Assembly (NCBI GenBank): GCA_026545225.1 | Contig: CM048848.1 | Coordinates: forward strand, 48,578,306-48,642,305 | From: Cornus controversa | Taxonomy: Eukaryota; Streptophyta; Magnoliopsida; Cornales; Cornaceae | Length of the DNA: 64,000 nucleotides | Direction of reading: 5' to 3' | Shown here: piece by piece, positions 12,186 to 22,741 of the stretch | Numbering within the stretch: the first letter of the stretch is position 1 | Layout of the letters: every line of letters begins with the position of its first letter | Program-made: the position numbers and the translations under genes | Notes under the pieces: model-generated | Told to the model about the DNA's origin: nothing | Database searches by the model: none | What the model saw: only the letters and a program-made list of their open reading frames with translations

Positions 12186-14026
12186 GATTGAGAAGGGTAT
12201 CACAATTTAAACACTTCGTCTGTGTGTGCTCTCAAAAATAAAATCAATAGTTATTTTCTCTCATAAATCTCCCTTTTAGCTTCAAAAATATATTTATCTC
12301 TCTAACAATTAAAGCATTGGGAGTCTCTATTATGTTGGAGCATAAAGAGGTATTTATAAGTTTTAGAGTCCTCAGTATACCTGAAAAACAAGTTTAAAAC
12401 ACCTAAGAAATGTTTTAGAGAAGTCTAGGCTGATTAGGAAATAAATTCGGATCAATATGAAAATTTTCGCACATATCAGTGAAGTCGGACAAGTCCAAAA
12501 TATTGGAGACCGATGGGACTTTCGTGACTTGTAAGAATTTGAAAGTCTTTAGAAAATTCGAACCGGTCCTAAATATTAGGGACCAGTGAGACTTTCAGAC
12601 ATGTTGAAATCAAAAGTCTTGAAAGAAGTTGGACTTATCCTAAAAATTGGGAACCGGGACTTCCAAAAAATCAGATTTCAAGTTTGAAACATATTTTCTA
12701 AGTCTTAAGCCCAACGGACTTCAAAACATAGTGTTCTTACTCACATATTTGTACCAAGTGATGTCCTCATTAAATTCACGATATCAAGACACTTTTCGTT
12801 CAGCTCTTAAGATCGAAACATAAAATCAAACAAAATTACAACTCGATCAACAAGTTTTGACATTGAAATTTGCCAATTATAATTATATGTCTCACACTTG
12901 TAGAGATCGGGTCCAATTTTGACTAGTTTTCTTTTATTTTCATGTATTGCCATATAAATGATGTAAAATGATGTTACATGTATTATAAACATGAAATGCA
13001 TGTTTGGGACTTGTTTAGAGGTCCAAGAATGTTTTTGAGCCAATTGGCTCATTTTGGAGTTTTCGAGTCGATAGGGCCCGAGACACGGGTTCGGTGGGCT
13101 CGAAAAATCGAATATTTTTTTTTGTAAAACTTATTTTTACTTTTAAACCAAATGAAAATTTCAAAAATTTAGGAAATGATTTCGGAGCCGTAGCCACTTT
13201 CAAAATTGAAAACGAAAGTTGGGAGGGTATGTTAAGTGGCCTTGGGGTATTTTAGTCATTTTGCACCCCAATATATTATTCTCTTGACATTTTAGAGGCT
13301 TTGAGCTTTGGTTTGGAAGTTCCCGAAGGACTTTGTGTTCTACGGGTTAAGGGTTTAGGTTTGAATCAAACAAAGTGTGATTTGGACAAGGTGAAGCTTG
13401 AATGATTTGTAGGATTTTGTTAGAAGAAGTTTGAATCTTCCAGTAGGGGTGTTTCTTCTCTCTTAGTCATCGGTTTATAGGGTTTTGTTGAGTTTGAGAG
13501 GGTTTGGTTGAGTTGAGGGTGATATGGTGATTTATGATGTTTTTCCCTCTTTCATTGTAATTTAATGTTTGCTAAAGTTGTTCATATTGGGATATATGAT
13601 GTTTGTGAGCTTATACATGTTATTTGTATGGAATTATGAGCATATGATTGATATATGTGACTTTGTATGCATGTATGAGGTATATGTATGAATGTGGGCA
13701 TATATGTGTATATATGTGGTATGTGAGAATATGACACATGCTAGGATTGATATAAATATATGTAGGAGAGCATGAGAAATATGTTATGTGTGATATGTTA
13801 CCTAATGGGCATATATGTATCGGAGTTTCGTCCAAGTGAGCCATACATGGGATTCGGAGTTATCCAACCATATTATGAAAGTGATAAAATATCTAATATG
13901 GTATGACCGTCGGAGTTGTCCAATCATGCTAAGCCTAAAAATCGGAGTAGTTCAAAATCATGTAACCGTCATAGTCGTCTGATTACAATAGCAAGACTAA
14001 TATATTTCCACGAGTGTATGATCTTC
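12186..14026. other. Non-coding, LTR-like degenerate DNA
   Basis: 12186-12800 continues the style of the X block. 13010-13560 has a moderately GC-richer patch followed by T-rich leader-like sequence. 13810-13980 contains about four loose repeats of 'cggagtt(g/a)tccaa(c/t)cat'. This organisation is common in plant LTRs, but I found no paired end or target duplication. No gene recognised. Confidence 0.35.
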
Positions 14027-14640
14027 CACTACAAGAAATTTGGTCTTTTGCTACAAGTCATTTCGTGGCAAAAAAGTATACATTTCGTGGCTGAAACGTA
14101 TTCATGACGAGAAAGGTTTCGTGGCTTAGTCGTGGGCATAGGTCTGTCACGAAATGTCATTAAGCACGACTAAAAGTTTTCGTGGCAAAATGTGAATCAT
14201 ATTGCTACGAATTTGAACTCGTGGCGAAATAAATCCTATTGCCACAAACTATCTCGTCACAAAAATGTTAATGTTTTTGTTGCCATTATCTCTTTCAATG
14301 TGAGAATTAGTCATCGCTAATTCAAACATTTTTCCACAAATTTGACCTCGTGGCAAAATACATCCTATTGCCACAAATATACTCATTGTTATATGTTAGT
14401 GTTTTCATGGCCGTAACATTCTCAATGTAGAAACTAGTCATCGCTAATTCAACCCTTTTTCTACAGAGATATTAGTTGAAGTAAAAAATTTGTCTTTTGC
14501 CACAGAGTTGATTTGTGGCTATTCTATTATTAAAAATAAAAAATAAATTTGATCACCACAAATATATCTCGTGAAAATAAACAAAAATAAGTCACAAAAT
14601 TTATCTGTGGCAATAATGATTTTAATCGCCACGACTAGTT
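14027..14640 (+). mobile_element. Left end of a CACTA-type transposon with subterminal repeats
   Basis: It begins CACTACAAGAAATTTGG, the conserved terminus of plant CACTA (En/Spm-like) transposons. About 600 bp of clustered short motifs in both orientations follow ('ttcgtggc', 'cgtggcgaaat', 'gccacaaat'), as expected for transposase-binding subterminal repeats. No matching TTCTTGTAGTG terminus was found to the right, so the element is truncated or its right end has decayed. No transposase was recognised. Confidence 0.6.
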
Positions 14641-16435
14641 GACAAATGTTTTTATTAATTTTTTATTTATATATTAATAACCTGTTAATAATACCAATTA
14701 TAATACTATTATCTATAATTTATTAACAATATAATTGAAATAAATAATACCAAAAATAAAATTTACCACACTAAAGTGACAATGCAAATGTATTATATAT
14801 ATATGAATCATCCACAAGTCAAAAGAACCAGAACAATACCATCTGCAACATAAACAAATAAAGAGCATCGCGTTAAGAAAAGGTACTAAGTATCTAACAC
14901 AGTTTCAGTTTCAATAATCTAGAAAGAAAAAAAAAATTGGCTAGTATCCTAATCAGAATGTTCCAAGATCTTAGAGAAAAATAAGTTATAGAATCCTACA
15001 TAAAGAGATTCTAGATCTAAGACAAAAACATTTTATCACTCCCAATAAAAAAGAGCTTGACTTCTTGTAGGACTGGCATGTCAACAATCTGTAAAATTAA
15101 AAATGAATAAGTGCAATTAGTGCCTATGCTAATTTATAAATGAATCCAAAGCTGAATTCACATGTTAATTTACCATTAAAAAAAATCATGAAAATCAAAT
15201 CAATAGAAAAACAATTAAAATGCATCAACAATTTACAAAATCAAGGATGCTTGCGCAATGCTTTCAAATCAATTAACTTTTAAAATTTTGCACCACAAAT
15301 ATATCCAAAATGTAATTTACATGTTTTAAGAATTATATACAGAAAAACCAAATTATAGTACTAATACAACCCATCCCTCTCAATTTAAGCAACCATCATT
15401 GCATATCTAAAGATAAAGAATAACATGACCATCAATTAGGATATTCTAAGAAACATGTAAAATTAATTACAAGCAGAAAGTAATAAAATTAATACATCAC
15501 TGAGTGTAGCTTACTATACATATAAAAAGCAAATGATCTAAAACTCAAAATTAATGGGAATGATTATACGATCATCTTACACTAACCATGTCCACTATTT
15601 ACTTGCCAGAAACTAACACCTAGATTGTGGAGGGAAACACTAGACACAGAAAGAGCATCAAAGTGTGCTAGTAGATGTGCATAATTTAGATATGGGAATA
15701 ATAACTCCCAAATTTTAATTAGAAAATATAAATCAATATGGTGGTGTCATCATTCTTTTGCCATTTGCTAAAAATTATTAGAAATATATAAATTAATATG
15801 CAAAACAAGACAGCCATGCAGCTCATATAATTGGATCAAACTAAGAGTCATGCAAAAAAGCTAACATGTGAAATCAAAATACTAAAACTGCATAAAGCTT
15901 GGGAGATGGTAAATAGAGATCACCAAATTTTACACAGAGAGCATCTTAAGTTAGAGATCACTTAATTTCATGTGTAAATGTGATATGAAGGGGCATGTGA
16001 ATGTTTTCATCAAATAATGATATGAAGGGGCAAGTGATTGTTAGGATAAAATAATCTCTAATGACAATATGAAGGGGCATGTGAATGTTTTCATCAAAAA
16101 TTTATGACCTGAATTTTACTGATTATTTCTTTGGGCAATCTTCTCAAATATCTAGTGGAGAGCATTCGACTTTTTGGGTGCCTGTGATGGTGATAAGCTA
16201 TTTAGTCCCATCTCTTTAATTAATACAAGTTTACTTCCAATCAAATTAAAGCAAGAGCTATTAATGTTCTAAACCAAAACCAGTTACCAAAATTGCTTGA
16301 CTAATGCAAGAATATGAATTCTACAAGTTTTAAGACGGTCTACAAAGTACGTATATTTGCTGAGTGTAATTAAGACTAGTTAAGTAAACTAGATGGTGCC
16401 ATCAAATTATAATAAATGGACTCCGTGAAATGTGA
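14641..16435. other. AT-rich DNA, possible interior of the CACTA element
   Basis: No convincing gene. On the minus strand, about 15096 down to 15029, a polypyrimidine-ttttacag sequence is followed by an open stretch of about 23 codons ending in a stop, which could be the last exon of a captured gene that I do not recognise. 15965-16105 holds three loose copies of 'gatatgaaggggcatgtgaatgttttcatc'. Confidence 0.3.
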
Positions 16436-16690
16436 TTTATTTTTATTATTATTTTTTCAGTAATTAAAGTGTGTAACGAAGGGAGAAAAAACTAGTATAC
16501 AACATAACAAGACCCCAGGGGCCTACAAACAAACATAGCCAGAACCCCAAAGAAAGACTAAATTAAAGGCCGAACATAGGCAAAACACCAAGCACAAACC
16601 ACATGAAATCAGCCCAGCTCATATAGCCAGCTAAATGACTACCACAGACAATGCCTTATGCAAGAAAAACAATATCAAAGAACCCAGCAA
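16436..16690 (-). mobile_element. Possible 3' end of a LINE
   Basis: On the minus strand the sequence runs through 'gtaggcccctggggtcttgt', a T-rich stretch, and ends in an A-rich tail with TAA/AATAA units (16436-16470). This resembles the 3' ends of plant L1-type LINEs. No reverse-transcriptase coding sequence is present and target duplications were not found, so the call is tentative. Confidence 0.35.
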
Positions 16691-18114
16691 GAACAGGGCA
16701 GAGTTTGGGAAGTTGCTGATCAAAAGAGAAAAAAAATATTTCTAACAATGGGGTAAAAAAGAATTTTGATTTGGGAGGTTCCAAGTTGTGGCAAATATAG
16801 ATATGGGTATATTTCATAGAAATATAGATTTTTGAAAAAGTCAAATTTCTAAAAGAAATTAAAAAAAAAAATCCATTTTCAAATTTTTTTACACATTCAC
16901 TGACCATATGTATATCTACACACACTAATTGATAAAAATAAATCACCTGAGTGTTTTTAAGTATTAACATTTGGTTTTACTAGCTTGTTTAATAAATGTG
17001 AGACCAAAAGACTTCGTATTCTCTCTTCAATTACAACAATATAAGTTTCATTTACTATCACTTAGAAAAATTACATTATTAATTGTACTATTTTACGTTG
17101 ATCGATCAATAAAATTATCACAAATGAGCGTACATAAGTTGAATTATTATGTTACATTTCATACTATAATACGATTGGCTGATGATATATAATATGCAAA
17201 ACTGCTGACAACTTTCTAAGAGAAAATCTAAATAATGTTTACTTTTTTATTATAATTTATTTTAGAGTTTTATCAATAATTTATTTTCTTGTGTAAGCAG
17301 TGATTCTGTATATTATGGCTCTTTATTTAAGGAATTACAAAAATAAAAATAAAAATTAAAAATTAAAAAAAAAAAACCCCTTTCAACAAAGTTGTGAATT
17401 AGGGAGTATTGGTCAGTAAAATATGAACAAAGACTAAACTTAATATATCTCATTACAATACATTTTTGTTATCTTGTGACACTGTACCTTTTTACGTTGA
17501 TTGATCAATAGAATTGACTTAAATGAATGTACATTGGTGGAATTACCATGTTACATTTTTCTTTATAAATATTTCTAAAAAAATTTCATTGAATTGTGGT
17601 CTAATAGAGTACAAATAATTAATTCTTCTCCTTAGTGACACCAATTTAAGTTTCATTCATTATCTTTTAGAAAACTTATATTATTATGTCACTTTACTTC
17701 GTTACATTAATAAATTGGTTCAAAAGAACATTAGGTGGGATTATTGTGTTCCATTGTTTGACATATACATTAATGAATTCTCTAAGAACTAAAATCATGA
17801 AATTATTAATAATTAAAATTACTAGTAAAATCATAAAGTACTTAATTTTACTTCAAATTCTTTACTTAATTGATACTCAATATTTTATAGTATAATAAAC
17901 ATACATTAGGCATGGCTATAAATTAGAGTAGGAAAGCTGTATATAAAGAAGAATATGATTCTAAAATTATAAGATTAGTTGTCGATATACTAACCATTTT
18001 CTAAGAGAAAATCTAGAAATTGTTTTCTATTCCTGAATTTTTTTAAAGGTAGAAATGGGATTACAATTGTCGGTATACACATTTTAAGGGTACAAATGGG
18101 ATTACAATTGCAAT
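16691..18114. other. AT-rich DNA with loosely repeated segments
   Basis: Three diverged direct repeats near 17020-17160, 17450-17560 and 17620-17770 share 'ttacgttgat(c/t)gatcaata' and 'aagtttcattcattatc'-type phrases. Open frames are short and AT-driven. No gene or complete transposon recognised. Confidence 0.4.
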
Positions 18115-18142
18115 TACATTTCTACAGTGAAGGAAACATGTC

Positions 18143-19211
18143 TGTTGGGAGCAGTGGAAGCGAAATCAAATTTAAAATCCAATCACACACAAAACACAAG
18201 ATATACGTAATTCGGCACAACCTAGTCTACGTCCACAGATGAAAGAGATTTCAATATAATTTTGTAGAGATATTACAACAGTAGATAATCCACAAAATCG
18301 GATTGTGTATATAAGCTTTTGTCCCAGAACTCTTCACTATGTACCAATCCACGAAACTCCCTCTCGCCCTCAGTGTTTCACTCTACCAAACCTGTAACTC
18401 TCTTTATCCATCAACTCCCTCATAAGACTACATCTCTCTCAACTTATAAGTTTCAACCATACATTATAACTCTAAACCCAATTCCTTGTTGGACAAGGAT
18501 TACAATCGGTTGGAGCCCAAAACTTTCCTAACAATAAATTACCTAATAAATACAACTCTAAAATAGAAAACCTTAGTAGACTAGAATTAGAGACACAATA
18601 TATAACAATCTCCACATTGGCTCAATTTTATCACGTCAATCATCGTTTCTCACGGCATTGAATTAGACACTCATGTGGCTTCAATTTCGCACATGTGGTG
18701 ACCCTTGTGGGCGGGTGTAATGTAGGTCAGGTTATGTCGAACCACGTATATCTTGTGGTTTGTGTATGATTGTTTACATTTGCTTTCGCTTGTGGCTCAA
18801 CACAACCTGACCTACGTCCACGGATAAGAAAATATTATATTACAATTTCAGAGAGATATTACAACATTAGAGAATACACAAAATTGGACTGTGTACATAA
18901 GCTCTTGTCCCAGAGCTCTTCACTATGTACCAATCCACGAGACTCTCTCTTGCCCTCAGTGTTTCACTTTACCAAACATGTAATTCTCTCTACCCATCAA
19001 CTCCCTCATGAGGTTACATCTCTCTCAACTCATAAGTCTCAACCATACCCTAGGCATCTATTTATAGAGTCGATCTAAACCCAATTCCTTATTGGACAAG
19101 AATTAGAATCCTTTAGATTCCAAAACTTTTCTAACAAGAAATTACCTAATAAAATACAACTCTAAAATAGGAAACCTTATTAGACTAGAATTAGAGACAC
19201 AATACATAACA
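18143..19211 (+). mobile_element. Small non-coding LTR element with an internal inversion (1069 bp)
   Basis: The element starts TGTTGGGAGC, ends CATAACA, and is flanked by a perfect 5-bp duplication ATGTC (18138-18142 and 19212-19216). The left LTR is 18143-18607. A second LTR-like copy is collinear over about 18795-19211, but its first ~75 bp are present in inverted orientation at about 18721-18795, so the right LTR is rearranged. The interior is under 200 bp and non-coding. Rep-A copy 3 shows the empty site at 44215. Confidence 0.7.
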
Positions 19212-19316
19212 ATGTCAACCTACAATATGGTATGTGAGGGAAGTTATGAGGATTCGACCTCAAGATCTTCTCAAAGAATAAGAATGAGAGAGCAATGACT
19301 CCAATTATCGCATCAT

Positions 19317-19348
<32 letters not shown>

Positions 19349-19659
19349 CGCTCTTCTTAGTATATATAGCTTTTACAATTTACACTCAACTTAGGACAAA
19401 TCCCAAGGACTAGGAAAATGAATGAATCTAAATATGAATTGTGTAACTCTCGTACGGATGGAACCATTTTTTTTTGAAAATTTATGTCGGTTGGTTTCGT
19501 TCGTTGGTCACTGACTAGGTATCGATCGTATAGAATGAAAGTGGCTCTCGCCTCGTTGAGAGAAAGAAGTCAGCCAAAATGAAAACCAGTTGTTTTGTAG
19601 AAACTGCTTGAAAGATGTTGCAGCTTAATTAGGTGTTGCAATAATACCAGCAATACTAA

Positions 19660-20443
19660 GGACATCCGTTGAGGAGCTCTTTACATGGGTTCTTTACAAT
19701 TCAATTGGAGAGAGTCACATCAGCGTTTTGAGCTGATGTGGCTCTCCCAATTGTAAAGATTCTAGTCATTTAGTATAGTACCTCTCTATATTATTATTTT
19801 AATATTTTTTTATAAGAATAATTTTATACAAAAATTAAAAACTCAATTATTTCAATTGTTTATGATGAATAAAATATTATTTTTGCTTCTAATATATTTA
19901 TTGACAAATAAAAAGACATTACATATTTTTCGCACAAATAAAGAAATAAAACAAAAAGACATTTAATATATTTTCGCACAAATAAAGAAATAAAATAAAA
20001 ATACATTACATATTTTGTCACAAATAAATAAATAAAATAAAAAACATTACATATCACCATTGTCTTAATCTAATTCTATTATTTTAAATATTTTCTTCCC
20101 ACAAAATAATTATATGTTACATTATTAACTAATTTTATAATTTGATATATATAATAATATTTAAAACAATTTTTTCATATTTAAGACAATTGATTTCAAT
20201 ACAATTCTAATTAAAATAGAATTTGAACAGAGAAAGATAGAGATACAAAAAGAGAGAGGGAAGCTGAGAGGAGAGAAATTAAATAAACAAAAAAATAGAT
20301 GGGGCCCACATGTACTCTCTATACGAGTCCTATATGTAGAGAGCTTACAAACAAAAAACACATGAGGCCCAAATTTGAGAGAACCCCATACCATCTCAAA
20401 ATAATCTCTACATCTGTTGTAGAGAGTCCTACAACTGATGCCC
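19660..20443. mobile_element. 784-bp MITE, Tourist/Harbinger-like
   Basis: Imperfect terminal inverted repeats GGACATCCGTTG and, as reverse complement of the right end, GGGCATCAGTTG. About 15 of the first 21 positions match. Flanks are TAA (left) and TAG (right), consistent with a 3-bp TWA target duplication carrying one change. Rep-A copy 3 lacks it near 44650. It contains no transposase. Family assignment rests on TIR and target-site style only. Confidence 0.5.
19691..19759. repeat. Internal hairpin of the 784-bp MITE
   Basis: Two arms of about 26 bp (beginning TTTACAATT and, in reverse complement, the same) enclose a ~7-base loop. The arms differ by a 2-base insertion and one or two mismatches. 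Such hairpins can feed small-RNA production when transcribed, but nothing here shows expression. Confidence 0.7.
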
Positions 20444-20520
20444 TAGGGGCGCTTAAGGATGTCAAAAGAAATGGAGGTATATTATTATTTCCTCCACCAA
20501 AAAAAAGCATACCATGGACC

Positions 20521-20688
20521 AGAAAGTACACAATACCTTAGGATATTGCTGGTGTGGCACCATCAACAAGTGTAAGCCCTCCATCTATTTTGGAAACTAC
20601 TAATTTCTCTACAATCAAGAGAAATAGAGGGCTTACACATGTCGGGAATACCACATCATTAGTATCCCAAGGTATTGTATACTTCTCC
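20521..20688. mobile_element. Near-palindromic MITE, copy A (~168 bp)
   Basis: The two halves are near-perfect inverted repeats (AGAAAGTACACAATACC left; ...GGTATTGTATACTTCT right). The element is flanked by CCATGGACC (20512-20520) and CCATGTACC (20689-20697), a 9-bp duplication with one mismatch that suggests a Mutator-type MITE. Rep-A copy 1 near 1650 carries the site once, uninterrupted. Related copies lie at 33578 and 44721. Confidence 0.65.
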
Positions 20689-21912
20689 CCATGTACCCGC
20701 ACCAAGAGATACAATCATCTAGTCAATATCATAAACGCATTAGAAATTAGTGTATAAAAAAATAATGTAATCCACCAAAATCTGCCCTCAAACAAAAACG
20801 ATCTGATCTCAACTTAAAGCATTTATACTACTATATAAATGTAAATCTCATTTTTATTTTTATATGCATTTTTAATTAATAATTAACCACATGATTACTT
20901 TTTTTCAACATCTATAGCTCTACAAAGTTTGGTAATTCACATTTTCATAAACTTCTCATCACTCTAAAAATTTATATTAACCAAATTTAATTTAGGTAAA
21001 ATTACAAAAAATTCTCCCAAACTATTGAGATGTTGCGAATAACCCCTTTCAATGCAAAAAAAAAAAAACTATAAAATGTTAACAAATCAGGACATTGCGA
21101 TATTTTGGCCTTGTGTTGGATGGGTAAAAGACTTATCCACCCTCAAAATATCTAATATTATTATATAAATCAAAGAAAAATAAAAAGTTTGAAATTATTA
21201 AAAACCTCATATGAGATGACATTTCATTAATTTGGCTACCTTTCTTGGACAACTTCACAACTCTCAACTCTCACAACTCAACACCCTTAACCCTTTCACC
21301 ACTCTCAACTTCATACAACACCAGTTTTTATATGACTACACAGACATGGGTATGGGATGTGTCTGACACTTTTGATTACACATACACCTCAAAAGTATAT
21401 CGTATAATTCAATTTCATTATGTTATTGTTTTAAGAAAATTGAAATGCCTATATTCGACAATATGTTATATAAAGACATTATTTTAGTCTAAAAAATAGA
21501 ACAAAAATATTTAAATATTTGACAGTGTCTCTGTGTCCTTTTATTTTTAGATTTGACATGCCAACTCTTCGACATGTACCCACACCCAACACATATACCT
21601 GAGTCCATGTAAATAAAATCACCACGCAGATCTACATAACCATCAAGAGTGCAGCTTCGAGCAGGACCTTCTACATCCACGACAACTTGCCTCTTGCTAT
21701 ATTTCGTACAACAGGAAATTTCTTCTCAAAGACTTCCAAGTTCTCAAAAGAGACTTAAGATTGGGAGGTCAAGCTTGAGGAGGAGACGCGTCATATCCAC
21801 AAATTGAGGTCGGGGTATTTCTGACCTTTCACTCAACCTGTGATTGACTTAATATCACAATCATTGTAATCGAATTCACAACTTAACCATAGAATTAATA
21901 ATATCATAATAC

Positions 21913-22175
21913 TATTAAGGATGATTGCACAAATTTTGCCTAGCAATTATTTAGCATCAACTCTGCCCAATCAACAGATTACTATCCAAGTTTAGCATTC
22001 TAGCTGTTACGAACCTTTTCATTCATTGTAAATCATTTTCCTGCCAAATTACAGCAAACATTCATATATACTAGTTACCTAAAATAGGTTCTGTTTTTGT
22101 ATATATTTCATTCAATAGTCAATAAAATGTGTGGTGGTTTTTCCATTGAAAACGTGTGTATCTTAAGTTTCTATA
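21913..22175 (+). repeat. 5' LTR of the outer copia element
   Basis: 263 bp, equal in length to the 3' LTR. Ends in CTATA immediately before TGGTATCAG. It includes an AT-rich TATATATT-type stretch and a polypyrimidine-rich right half, but I cannot place a transcription start. Confidence 0.9.
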
Positions 22176-22191
22176 TGGTATCAGTAGAGCC
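22176..22191 (+). other. Primer binding site, outer copia
   Basis: TGGTATCAGTAGAGCC directly follows the 5' LTR. It matches the complement of the initiator Met-tRNA 3' end used by most plant copia elements, apart from a two-base insertion (TA). Confidence 0.8.
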
Positions 22192-22226
22192 TTTCTCCTA
22201 CGAGCAAAAAGATCCTCTTCTCTAAA

Positions 22227-22397
22227 ATGTCGTCTTCTGCAGATCAAACCTCTGAACAAAACCCAAACCCTCACCCCATTTTTTCCACCGAAAATGCCTT
22301 CATTGCTCTCAACATTACTACACAAATCAATGAGAAACTGAAGCCATCCACCTTTCCTCAATGGAGAGCACAATTTGAAGCCCTCTTTATAGGATAC
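22227..22397 (+). pseudogene. Outer copia gag, 5' part
   Basis: An ATG 51 bases after the 5' LTR opens 57 codons of a copia gag N-terminus, with the motif Phe-Pro-Gln-Trp-Arg-Ala typical of the UBN2/gag domain. The frame is cut by insertion of the inner copia element after a Gly-Tyr codon pair, and resumes in the same frame at 27101 beyond the duplicated GATAC. The inner element, not a point mutation, broke this part. Confidence 0.8.
22393..22397 (+). repeat. Target duplication GATAC, left (inner copia)
   Basis: GATAC immediately precedes the inner 5' LTR and is repeated exactly at 27096-27100 after the inner 3' LTR. Confidence 0.9.
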
Positions 22398-22669
22398 TAT
22401 TGAAGATGATATCCACGAGGAGAAGGCTAAGGATTAAGCTATACTTATCTTTTCCTATTACTTCTCTCAACAGGATTCTCTTTTAACAAAAATCCTCATC
22501 TGATCTTCTATCATATTTTGAATTCCTATAATGTCTTATTTTGTATCCCAAAGTAGTATATAAATATGTGAAACTCTCTCTCAATAAAATATTGAGATAG
22601 AGTGATAATTCAACTATTGAGTCTTTTGCTTGTCTAAGACTCTTGCCTCTGTTTTTCAATAGTTCTATA
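22398..22669 (+). repeat. 5' LTR of the inner copia element
   Basis: 272 bp, from TATTGAAG to TTCTATA. It lacks the 18-bp duplicated segment found in the 3' LTR. The primer binding site TGGTATCAAAGCAG follows directly at 22670. Confidence 0.92.
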
Positions 22670-22741
22670 TGGTATCAAAGCAGTTCGCAATCAACACGAA
22701 TTATTGATTCGAATCACCATTTTTTTTATCACAAGATCATC

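Noticed and set aside
15055-15080. CTTCTTGTAGG as the missing right end of the 14027 CACTA element
   Set aside because: It lacks the terminal GTG, has no subterminal repeats beside it, and no target duplication. The same bases fall within an exon-like stretch on the minus strand.
16971-17895. Open frames of 69-73 codons in AT-rich repeats
   Set aside because: They are rich in Leu/Ile/Tyr/Phe from AT-rich DNA, repeated loosely, and have no start context or domain.
22119-22373. Minus-strand open frame over the start of the outer copia gag
   Set aside because: Antisense shadow of gag and the LTR; no independent features.
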